This document shows, piece by piece, positions 23,301 through 35,300 of a DNA stretch of 64,000 bases (within the stretch, counting starts at the first letter, position 1; every line of letters starts with the position of its first letter). Origin of the DNA: Benincasa hispida. Lineage: Eukaryota; Streptophyta; Magnoliopsida; Cucurbitales; Cucurbitaceae. The position numbers were made by a program, and so were the translations under genes. A model generated the notes under the pieces. It had not been told where the DNA came from. It did no database searches and saw only the letters and a program-made list of their open reading frames with translations. The stretch is taken from positions 40,831,501 to 40,895,500 of the forward strand of contig NC_052349.1 in the NCBI RefSeq assembly GCF_009727055.1, written 5' to 3'.

Positions 23301-26300
23301 ACATTTTCATTTCCACGGCTTTCCCTTTTGCGGGCAGCTCCTCAAGCCTTCGAGTGCCGATCTTCGCTTGGGCCGGCTCCGAAGCTCTACCCTGCGGAGG
23401 GAGTTGTTTTCCAGTAGCAGGAACTTTCTTTCCTGGTTGATTAGCCTCCCATAATCCATTTTCTCTTCGAAGAATTCCCTTCTGAAAAATCACGAATCAA
23501 ATTTCGTGGAGCCAAATACATGTCTGATTTTTCAATAATCGGCTAAGAGAACGAATCTCATTCGTTCTTCGGATGGCAAATCCCAAGATGTTTATTCTTT
23601 CATCCTTTTGAAGAGCTGATATCTCCAGGTGTTGTCACCAAAAACCTTCCCCGATTGACAGAACGTCCCGCTACTGACACTTGAAAAAGCTGCTTTCAAG
23701 GTCTCGTCGCTTCGGTGAATCACTTGAGCCCCGATACATTTTCGGTGCTCCGACCGGCAGCTGCTGGGTTTCCCCATCTCTCCTAAACTTCCCCCAGTGC
23801 CTCCCCAGCCGTTGCAAACACTGAGCGAGAACGGTAAGGGGCGCACAAACAATGTCGTTGCGCGGGGATGCGATTCGCCTGGAATCAAAGAAAGATATTT
23901 GGAAACGGCTCATATGTTGTGACTTGGAATAAAGGTTTCTCTGTGGCCTCTCGGATTGCCCATTCATGAAATAAGGTGCAGGAGTTCTTTGCATCCGTAG
24001 AGGAGGCTCATCCATGATTGGGAATCGGAATGTGGGATTTTTGAAGTTTTCGCAACTCAATCATGTATGATGGAATCATCAAAGATTTGACCTTTTCGAA
24101 CTCTGTCTGTAACTCACTATAGGCTCGAGAAACAAAGAGAAGATGTGTACGAACGAGATATACAGCAACAAGAAGAAGGAAAAGGATTAGTCTCTACTAC
24201 TATTGGATTTGAACAATGACTCCCGCCGTATGAAAGCGATACTCTTACCACTGAGTCATCAGCATCCTTTCCATTTCCACCCCTTCTTCCCCATCAACCG
24301 TCGAATCAGCTGCCTCAATTAGTTTCCCCTTTTTCCACAGGTCCCAGACCCAGTCAACAACCACAATTCCATTATCATCAAGAGGCCTTCTCCCGTTGCC
24401 ACCTCTAACACTACCACACCAAAGCTGTAAACATTTGTCTTCTCAGGGGGAATACCCGAATAAACATACTCAGGTGCATCAGCATTCGTGTCTCTGTTAC
24501 AACACGGCGAAACCAAATGGTTCGAATGAAATGAAATCCAATGAGAAAAAATCAGAAGTTTAGGCTAGTGCGGCTTGAGGAGAGATAGGCAGCTCGACTC
24601 CTCGAGAAAAGGGCTAAAAAGCTCTTTCAACTGCCGCCTAATCTCCCAACATGCTCAAAAACCGAGAGCCGCCCAGGGACTGGACAACCGGAGGGAGCTT
24701 GCTTACTTCTCTGAGTCAACGATGCCGCTTTTTTCCGTCACGGAGACTGCTGATGGACCGGCTTATTGGCTTAATGCTCTCCTTCGTTCTCTCACGCGAT
24801 TGGGCAATGTTTCTCGCTTACGACTTGGGAGAGTCTGGGACATTCCCTCAATGATGGAACGACTACCTTCTTGTATTGTCTACTCAAGGAAAGAGCGCCT
24901 GAATGCGCAACATCTGACACCATTTTAGGACCAACTCTTTTGTCTTCTCTGCCCTCTTCTTATACTAATGATGTTCCCAGGGTTCGTCGATTAGCGTATT
25001 TTCACACTATTGTTGATTTTTTTTTGGCGGGTTCGGTCAGGTAATAGAAGCTAAGGAAGATGCTTTCCATCAGTCAAAAGCAGATATCGCCCCCCCCATG
25101 CTCCCCCCGGTCTAGCTGAAAAGAGAGACTTGACCTTTACTTAGAGAGGGGGCTGCGGTACCCACGCTCTTCTCTAACTATCGCTGATATCCTCAATACC
25201 AAGCCACGAAGAACCTTTAGTACTCCTTTCTTCAAAGGAATCCAGGACTATTGTGCGCCCCTCCTTGAATTATTCGTCATGCAATACTTATTGAATACAA
25301 AGAACAANNNNNNNNNNNNNNNNNNNNNNNNNCCTAACCCTTTTTTTCCCCAAGAAAGAAAAAAAAAGGAGAACAAAAAAGAAACCATCAAACACATTCC
25401 ATTCTCATTCTTTGCTTTTGCTTTTTTCAATTGCAAAAAAGATTTTTTTTTTTAGGAACTTTGTCTGTTATTGATCATCTTCTTCTCACTCCTCAACTAT
25501 ATTAAAAATGCTTCATCCACTCTTCTAACCACCTCAGCGCCTCTTCAAAGCTCAAAAACAAAAGCAAACAAGAAGAAGAGAAGAAACAGAGAAGCAGAAG
25601 TTAGAGGAGCTATGGTACCTGCTGGTGGTGATTTCTTGCCCCCCTTGGTATGGTGCGTTGTCCAATTCCTCTATGCAGGCTTAATATTACGTCAAAGTTA
25701 GCCATGAGTATTGCGGCCCATGGAATCCACTGATTTTTTAGTTGCTTACAGGCAGTGTTTGCTACATAGCCATAGCTCCCTTGTGCTTACCTGGTGGTTG
25801 AGAGCGTATGTGTAGTTCATACCATTATCATTTTACTTCCACGGACTTTCTAAAATATAACTTGTCTAACAAATGAGTTTGAAACTTTCGTTCTGAGCGG
25901 GAAAAAAAAAAAAAATCCCTTTAGCAGTCAACAAATTAGTCTCAACCTACAAACAAGCCCAGGGGAGAATGGACCCTAAAATCTAATTTGCAAGCCTAAA
26001 CCATCCCAAAATGGGGATTGTTGGATTTTCTATATCCATGTGGACTTTGGTTTATAACTTCTTTAAGCTAGCTCTAGAGGTGAGGAGAAGCACCTGACAA
26101 TTGATAAATTAACAATTTTCGATCTTTCCTAGTTCCTAGTTTTCAAAGAAAAAAGTTTTTCAGCTAACCATAAAGTGCAAGTTCTTAAAAATTGCAGATT
26201 TCATAAGCCAAAACAAATCAATAATGGCCTTTCTCCTCTTACTTTCACCTGAGGGGCTGTGCGAGGATCAAAGAAGAAACCTTATAATAATATTATCAAC

Positions 26301-29300
26301 TAACATAAGCGATCAAGTATCCAAAGAAACCTTGAACTCTCTTTGCTTCTAATATAACCACCTGTTCACAACCTTTTCAAAATCCATATGGGATTTACAA
26401 AGGAACCTTTTATTTTATTGGGAAGGTTTTTCAAAGTTCTAAACTTAGTTAAACTAACAGATTAGGGCATAATTAACAAACAAAATCACTGTGCAGAAAA
26501 GGGAGACCAAAGATTACAAAGCCTATTACTGTTTCAAATTTCTACTCTGTTCCTTTAACTGGGTAAGCCAAGCTACTTTCATTCCATTTCCATCGTCTAA
26601 GCCTTTGTTTAAACTCTAAATAATTAATATTACACTCTAATTTATATGCAGAGGGCAAACAGCAAACCAATCTTTTACTACGTGGGCGTTAAAATATTAC
26701 AACCGCCGACCATCGCATGCGCATTGACCAATGTTCTGCCTGCTGCACTTTTGTCCTTGCTGTTCTTATTCAAGGTACCTAAAAATATTCCTCTCTTTTC
26801 CCCCATTTCTGATTCACAGTGACAGACATCTGCACTGTTCTACATATGATTCCCAAGTTCTTCATACAATTCATTTTCTGTTTATAGACAAGAATCTGTG
26901 GGGATCAAAAACAAGCCAGGTGAAGCTAAGGTGATGGGACTTGTTGATGTGGTGTTGGAGGGGCAATGGTTTGGCTTTGTCGTTTCTACGTGGCAACCGA
27001 TTCAGCTAGCCGATGGTGAATCTGGGATTCATTGAAGTATTGGCCGAGATAATGAGGGGGAGAGTTTCAACCAACCAAGGCGAAGCAGCAATCTGGGGGC
27101 TCCCTGCTGCTTGATTCATAATTCTCTGCGTTGCTTTTGGGGCGGCTTGGGTTGTTATCCAAGTCAAGTGTCCTCAATCTTTTCAGACTTCCATGACCTT
27201 TCTTGTTCTCAGAGGCCATGGGTTTTATCCAGAGCCAAATCTTATGACTTGAAAAATATTAATTCCGTGCAGGGAGAGTGAATGAGAAGTTTTCCAGCTC
27301 CCTACACCAGCATCAGCTCTTTCATGGACTTTGATGCAACCATTCAGTGTGGAGCAATCGCCGGTGGTGTGGAGCACAAGACTGCTGCAGCTTGGTTCAT
27401 TGAAGTTCAATCAGGCTTGTCGGCCGCTTCTCCTATGCAGTTATGATCATTCTTCAACTAACCTTTTCATCTAGGAAAGAGTTTAAGAATGGACACCTAA
27501 CATTCAAAACTTTGATGAAGATCAGAAACCTCAATTTCATAATTCCTTCTTCTCTTAAGTAATACATAAATTTTCTCAACATCACAACACTAAATTGATC
27601 CCATTTATGCTAAACCCTACACGAAAAAGCTTAATACTAAAAATGAATCCTCATGTAAGACTAATTATACAAGGGGCAACACCAATTACACTTTCAGGGA
27701 AGTGGGCGTGCTCTTGGCGTGGCATTTGCCTAACCTCCTTGGAGTATCCAAAAAGAAAGGTCCTCTGCTATGTCCTCAGTTTTTCAGCCATCTTGCTCGT
27801 TATCGTGGCTATTTTCAGGCTGGGCCTTTTTTTCAAGGAAAAATTATACGTAGGAAACGTGAGTACAAACTTCCACCTACAATTTTTTTCTTTTATCGAA
27901 AACGAAACACATTATATTGGGACTTGTGTTGACAATGCCAACCAAAAAAGCATGTGTATAAAGAGTAGTTTCTGTGTTTTGGTTCTCTTCTCAGTGTTTT
28001 AGGGTCATTGTTGATTGTTGTTGGGCCTATATGCCTGCCTGTGGAAAGACCAAAGAGGTGGAAAACTACAACAACATAATCGAAATGGGTGGCAGCAAGA
28101 CAGAAGGGCCAAAGCTAGACGGTTAATAACCCAAAGAAGACTTAGAAGAACAGTCCTATGTGCGTCAAAATGCATTACCTTCTCCATTAAGTAAATAGCT
28201 GAGAGAAAAGGAGTAAAGAAGCTAAAATATTAGCTTGGGTGAATATTTTTTTTGAGAATTTGTATTGGAATACAAGATCAAAATCCATCAATTTTTCAAC
28301 AGATAGAGTCAAGAACAGTTCTAAAGGATACATGCATCCACTGGTTTTATGAAATTGAAAATTTTACGGTTGTTCGATGTTCTCAATTATTCACTTGCTC
28401 AAAGAAAAAGTTCCATATCCATTTTTAACATTCTGTTAGAAGAAAAAACCATCATGTGAAAAACTATGATTGTAGAGTTTATCAAATTACAAATAAGAGT
28501 TTATTGTCCTCCAGAAAGTGCCATTCTTCCGAGATCATAATTATTAAAACTATCAAATACGAGGGAAGCTGCAGAAATAGAATCAAAATCTATTAACTGG
28601 TGCAGAGAATATAATTTGTTGGGTTGTTTCTGTCTGCAGTACAGTAAAATTTTAGAGAAAAACACTAATTTAATGTTCTTTTTCCTACAAAAATATCTTA
28701 TAATGAAAATGTTCTTGTTAAAAGACAATGCTTCCAAAATCTTAAGGGTAAAATTCTGTAACATCTTTGACACGGTGATTAAAATGAAACTAAATTTCAC
28801 AAATTTAAGAATTAAATGTGTAACAATCTTTTACAATTAAAGAGTCCATCCTCAAACAACTATAAATGTTAAACTTCTCAAAATCTCAACTCTACTCCAG
28901 AGTTAAACTTTTTATGATGCTTTTTGACAATGCCCAAAAGAGAATGTGACCCATTACTTAAAACAGAAATAGAGACCACCTATATTAGCCAAGCTAGGCT
29001 TGCAGAAATCTGTCAACTTTTAGGGAAGCCTAAACCTTGATGGATGGATGGGAAATTATTTTTCCATCTCATCCCACCCAGAATGCTCTTAAACTCGAGC
29101 CAGGACTTCTGGATCTGTGCTACAAGTCCATTTGACGGTCAAGGAGTTGTGCCACCTTACTGTTACTGCTTTGCATGGTATTAGAGTTGGCCACTGTGAC
29201 CAAAATTTAAAGTTAAAGGGAAGATGAACAAATGAAAAGGATCCAATTCACCTTCTAATAGGTTTTCGGGTGATATATGGCGTAAGGGAAAAATGGAGGA

Positions 29301-32300
29301 TTGGATCAAAATAGAAGCAATTCTGCTGGTGTGAAGAAAGAACAACTTGGGGAGAAACAAACAAGAGACTGCATTACTTTGCAATTTGATCAGCAACAGT
29401 TTTTAAATGTCCTCAAACAGGGGAATGCCACACATTAGAGAGGAAAAGAACAAGAGACTTCCATCATTTTGCAAGTTGCCAAAACTGGCAACTAAACAAC
29501 TGCCAATTACTTGCAGTTTGTATAGGCATGAACGAGAAGCAACTGGTCGTAGAGCTTCAATATGTAGCCAGTCTAATGACTCTGTAATAGACTATGGTTA
29601 GTGAGTACTAGAACATATGGATTTTAGCTTTATGATTCTTTGGACAAGTATTAAGAAGAAGCAAACTCTGCAATATGTAAACTGGGATGCACTGGAGCGC
29701 TGGATTTAGTATCAAACTTGATATTGTATATTATATTCAACTGAGTCAGAGGAAGCCTCCTACATGAACATGTCCACATTTTTCTATGTAAAGGAGTAAT
29801 TAGTATCAACAGAGAGACCCCCAAATCTAAAAATTCCAAGGAAGAGAGGTTAAAGAAAATGTAAGAGAGGCCATTGAATCAGGCGAGATTGGAACTGATG
29901 ACATTTTTGTTTTAATCTCTCAATTATTCTCCTCTCATCCATTGTTAGAATTTTTTTTCATTGAGTTCATCCATCTGATTAGTTTTAGAATTTGTGTCAT
30001 CTTTTTATGTTGTATTGAAACGTCCTTTAGGAGTACATGATCGATCTTTGGTTGCTTACTTTAATTTTAATACCTTTTGACTTCCCCTTCCTATTTGCGG
30101 TTCGTTAACCAAATTGTGCAAAAAATGGAGTTAATTCTGCTTTTTAACTGATAAAGATGCTTTTGGTATGCTACGGTCCAACAATTAGCAAGGAAAAAAT
30201 TTAGGTTAAACCATAATAACTTAAAGTAGATCTACAAAAAATCGAGAGTAAACAAAAACTATGAGACATTTCAAACAATAAATAGGGTGCCGCCGTCGAA
30301 AAAAATAAGACGGAAGGTTTCAACCACAAATGGCGGTCTTTAGGCAGGCCGATTGCCTGTTTGTCTTCCACTTGACTTTCGTGGGATGTTTTTCGATTTT
30401 GCCAATTCCTATGATTCTGGAATCACCCCCGGTCAAAATATGCGGAATTTATGACTGTTTCTCGACCCATTTTGAGCTAGCAAGAGAAAGCAGGACCAAC
30501 TACGATCTCTCTTTTCTTTGTTGGTGGTTGCCGAAGGAGTTGTAGGTATTGTACCACTAACCTGTCCGACGTTCAGTCTATTATGAATCCACCAGGTTGG
30601 AGGAACGTTTTTTTTTTTTCCCAACTTCAAAGTGGGGACTTTGGGGTCAAAGCCATAGACCAAGTGCCTAATAGCGTAGGGAGACTCATCGGGTGCAAAT
30701 CCCATCCCTATTAGATACCACAGAAGCAATGGTATCTAATAAGTTTTTCTACTCAACTTTGTTCTATTGATTTTCTATCTTTTCCATAGGCGGCCGCTAC
30801 CCGACTTAGCGAATCACTTCCAGGCTGGCATTAAATCGAGATCGCGCCAGAAAGTATGTTTTCCTTTCTTTTTCATACTATTTTTACTTTTTTCCTTTTG
30901 TTTTTTGCATGTTAGTTCTTTAAAAACCGAAATCAATGAAATTAAATAAATCCTCAAACTTATATACTACAATCGTTAATATTGGGCCTCAAAACTAGCG
31001 TATGAAATGTAGGAAATAACATATCAAAAATGTAGGAAAAAGGATTACTTTTAAGATTTTTATCTAGTTCTATGGAAGAAGAAAATATTTTTTTTTTTTA
31101 AATCCATTCTAACAATTATGTAACTAATTAAAAGTTTAAAGGTAAAAAATCAATAAATTTGAAACTTTTGGTGCCTAATTTTGATAATTGTATAAGTTTG
31201 AGTGTCCTAAAACTATTTATCTCTTGATTACAAATATATGCTTTAATCAGTTGAGTTATGCACAACTTAAGAAATAAGCTTAGTTAATTTACGTGGTTGA
31301 CAAAATATGATATGTGAGGCACCATTACTTATATAATGAAAAAATAGTAGGAAAAAACCTAACCTTAACCAAAATAACATGCACTCCAAACACAGATTAT
31401 TATAACCTAAACTAAAATAGTCTCCACATCAAACATAAACTATTATAACCCATACTATTTTAGTCTGCACCCCAAACATAGACTATAACAACCAACTTAG
31501 TGTCCTAAACAGTCCCTTAAACTTTCAATACTGTGTCTAATAAGTCTCCATCACTTATGGATTGCATTGGTTTAGTCTTTGCACTATTAAATGCCACCCT
31601 GAAAATAGTATCGTAAGCATACCAAATAAGTATTCAATTGATGAGTTAATGATATGAACCCATGAGACATAAAACTAAAAGATCAACGCCTTGTTAGAAA
31701 CCACTTAAATTACATGGCCTTGATAGATACCACCTAGACAATTTAAGCACCTATTGGAAAAGTTTTGAAGCATAAGGACTAAATAAACAGGATCATAAGA
31801 GTTTGGGACCAGACTTGTAATTTAACATAATTAATAAAATACACCTACCATGAAAAAACCTCTTAGGAAACCATAGAATTTTTAAAAACTTACCCAACTC
31901 CGAAAGAATTGTCTTTTCAAATTCTGACACCAGCCAGTCGAACCTATAGTCTGGGAATAGCTGTATGAAAAGAAAACACCCAACGGCTGGGGATAAGCAG
32001 TTTTCAAAGAAAATAATTTTAAAAGATATGCATGATGCGATGAAAAATTAAAAGGATGAGATAATATTACATAAGTTAAAGAGCCAAAAAGTTATAGAAA
32101 CTAGGACTGGTTAGTTGGCTTGAACATACATGAAATAGTTTTTTATTTAAGCATCAGTCAAAGAAGTCAGATCTAAAAACCAAAAACACAATCACATCGA
32201 GCACCTGTCAATTGGAATGAGGCAATAATTTACTCCTTCTATGGCCACATCTCAGTATGTGAAAGCCATCAATGGCTTCCCTACGAAAACATAAAAAAAT

Positions 32301-35300
32301 TACCAATTGAGTATAGATGGTATCTTTCTATTTTCCGTGATATTGACCACAGTTCTTAACCAGTTATCCTATTTATTAATTTCACTCACTTTCTTTATGG
32401 AAATTGATTTTCAATCAAAAAATGAAAAGAAATTAACCATAAGCTATTCTTTTGGACTATATAACGCCCACCAATCTTAAGAGAACCTAAGTAGAGAGAC
32501 CAGGAGTCATAACTCAAAAATAATTGCCTGACCAATTTATTGTACAACTCATAGCATTATATGTAATATTCAGTTATTGACATCATGCAAGGAATTTTTT
32601 AAAGAATATTATGTGTCTTTTTTCCTATAAAAGACTATTATTTCCTTAATAAATGAAATATGAAGATCAGCAAATCCCAACAATGCACCATTTGAGGGAG
32701 ACGTATAAGGTTTCCCACGACTCACTAGCTCATGGAGGGTCCTAAAGACACAGAAAAAGACATGTATGTTCCCATCCCGTTCCTGAGTGGAGAAAGCAAT
32801 AACCTTTAAAACGAGGGTCAAAAGACAAATTAGGTCTTTTTTACCAATCAGACAGGACCTAAATAGTTGGGAAGAAGACATTGCTTTTATGATATTCATC
32901 TTTTCCTCATATTTTATTCAAAGATTTTTTTTTCCATATTAGTCTCTTAACTACTCACCAATTCCAAGATAAAAGCATATTTTAATAAACAAGCTATCAA
33001 GGATTCCCAAATTATTGCTGGGATGACAAAAAAATTAGTCAAGGCAAGGAGAAAAATAATGCAAACAATAAGTGAGCCATTAAGGAAAAGGTGGATTTAT
33101 TGAGTTCAAAAGTTGTTAAAATGCAAGCAGGCTTTATCTACTATGTATAAATATCAGATGCATTGACAACATTTTCCAAAAAAGTTTGGAACTTCCATCC
33201 ATAAAAGAGAAAAGAAGAAAAGAAATAACCAAACGTTTATTTATTGCATATGGCCAAGGAAGATGCAAAAATCTATACATTACATATAAGTACATAACCT
33301 TAAGACGAACTTTAAACACTGGGACTCACCCATGAGATCGTTCTCGATAGGAAAGACATGACCGTGGTGTCTATTTTCACATGTTGCATCAATCCAGGGT
33401 ACTGCACCTATACTTCAAAAAAATGATGATAGTAAATAGAAATCTCATTCTACTACATGTCATTTTTTATTCTAAACATTGAAAACCCAATATATTAAAC
33501 AATCTACTACATGGATGTGTAAGAATGAGAAAAGGGGTAACCACAACTTTTAAAGCGTGAAGTGGATTGAAGCACAATAACTCTCCACATCCTAAGCTTG
33601 AAAAGCAAAAGATAGTGAGATTTTTCTTATAGGCACATATTAAGAAAATAATAATTAAAAAGACAGTTTTTGATAGGACAAAATTAAAAAGATGTAAATA
33701 TGCCCAAATATTAAAGGAAAGATTACACTTTTCGTCACCGAGTTCTAAGTTGGGTACAAGTTTGGCCCCAGAGTTTCCACACAACGATTTAACCCCCTGA
33801 GGTTTGATTTTGGTAGCATTTCGGTCTCTTTCATCAATTTTCCATTAATTACTAGCATAAAAATAACATGACATCCAATTTTTATTAAAAAAAAATAATA
33901 ATAAATAAATAAAAGAGTATTTTTTTTTTTTCCCTCTCTTTCTCCCTTTCTTTCCCCCTCCCCCCAACCTTAGAGAGATGTCCTACCCATTTCAAGAATT
34001 AAACATGCAGAGATATTCCTTTCTGAAATGAGGGAGGACCTCTCAATTTTTTCCAAAAGAAAATCAAATGTGGGAAGGGAGAAAGGAGGAGAGGAATGGA
34101 AAAGGAAAACAAAAGGAGGAGAAAAGGAGAAGAAGAAAAGAAAGAACAAGAAGAGAGGGAGGAAAAAAATGGTGGTGGTGGGAAGATGGAGGAAGGAAAA
34201 GAGGAGAGAGAAGGATCAAAGTATAAAAGAACAAAAAATAGTGTCGCATCAACTTTCAGTTAGTAACTAACAAAAAACTGACAATAAGGACCAAAATTCT
34301 ACCAAAATCAAACCTCGATTGTTAAAATATAGACTTTGAAATCTCGGAGACAAAAATCCTACCAAACTCAAACTTCATGAACCAAAAGTGCTATTTTGTC
34401 AATATTAAATACTGGTAGAAAGCATGAGATGAAGAAAATGCACGATAATACATGATAAACAAATAAAGTTCAAGTATAATGAGTCTCTTTAACAATAAAA
34501 AGCTACAAAACCATAATAACAAAATGCATAATTACAATCCATGAACCTATAAAACTCGTCCTCACTAAATAGGCTCAGACCTCCATTTCTTTTGTCGAGA
34601 CGTTTGGTCCTTCATATCTTCCAATTTGGTCTTTGCTCCACATTAATTAATATTGAAATAAAGGAGAAAGGAGAAGAAGAACAACGAAAGTTTTACATGG
34701 AAAACCCTAAATCAGGGAGAAAAAACCACAATAGAAGAGTTCTTATTATTCAACCTATTTACAAACACCACAGACCCAACATATAAATAGACTAAGGCAA
34801 ATCCTAATATAGTAGGGAAAAGTAGAGAAATATAAAGAGACTTATATGCCCTTAGGGCAAATACAGCAATTTTCAACAATTAATATGATTGAACATAATG
34901 CTCTATTCATTGTTTTTAAGCACGTGATCTAGATCTATACCCTATGTTTAAGAATGTTAGAATATCGATAGGGTTATATTTAGAATATTATTGGTGGTAG
35001 AATTGTAAAATTTTTCCAAACAAAATTCATGGACTTTTGCTTCAGCGCATACCAGGAGTTTCAATAATTTCAACTCATTTAAAAAGCCTTCTACACATGC
35101 TTTTTTATACTAGAGGTTTCTCGGCTTGCATGCACAATAAAATACACGATACTGTCCAAATTGACAAACCTTGATAGCCACTTCTTGATTGCTTTTCAGT
35201 ATGGCACGGTGCACCTGAGCAATTGACGCAGCAGCTATAGGTTGTTCATCAAGTGAAAGAAACCTAGTATTATACAAACCCGAAATTATGGAATAAAACA

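Larger units (their letters stand above)
19870..25307. other. Mitochondrial-like DNA block (NUMT candidate) inside intron 7
   Basis: Base composition and texture change abruptly from AT-rich nuclear sequence to mixed, about 45% GC sequence typical of plant mitochondrial intergenic DNA. No respiratory gene could be recognised. Instead the block holds a plastid-type tRNA-Met piece, a receptor-kinase piece and gypsy reverse-transcriptase pieces, a mixture usual for plant mitochondrial genomes, and an internal near-identical 41-bp repeat (19966-20006, 23650-23690). A 540-bp N gap interrupts it and a 25-bp N gap ends it. The mitochondrial origin is inferred from style and content; nuclear repeat DNA or a scaffolding error are alternatives. 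Confidence 0.6.
13603..31893 (-). other. Giant intron 7 of the ABC1-like kinase gene (about 18.3 kb)
   Basis: Its minus-strand donor follows exon 7 (TTGG/GTAAGT at 31894) and its acceptor precedes exon 8 (GTGCAG/ATTTCATG at 13602). The joined codon is GAT, which restores the conserved ELDF motif. It contains, from low to high coordinates, a hAT element, a minisatellite, mitochondrial-like DNA, a WAT1-type pseudogene and unassigned DNA. Confidence 0.85.

Noticed and set aside
34028..34270. K/R/E-rich 80-codon open frame and its S/F/L-rich antisense partner
   Set aside because: Both follow from a purine tract inside a TIR element; there is no domain or codon signal.
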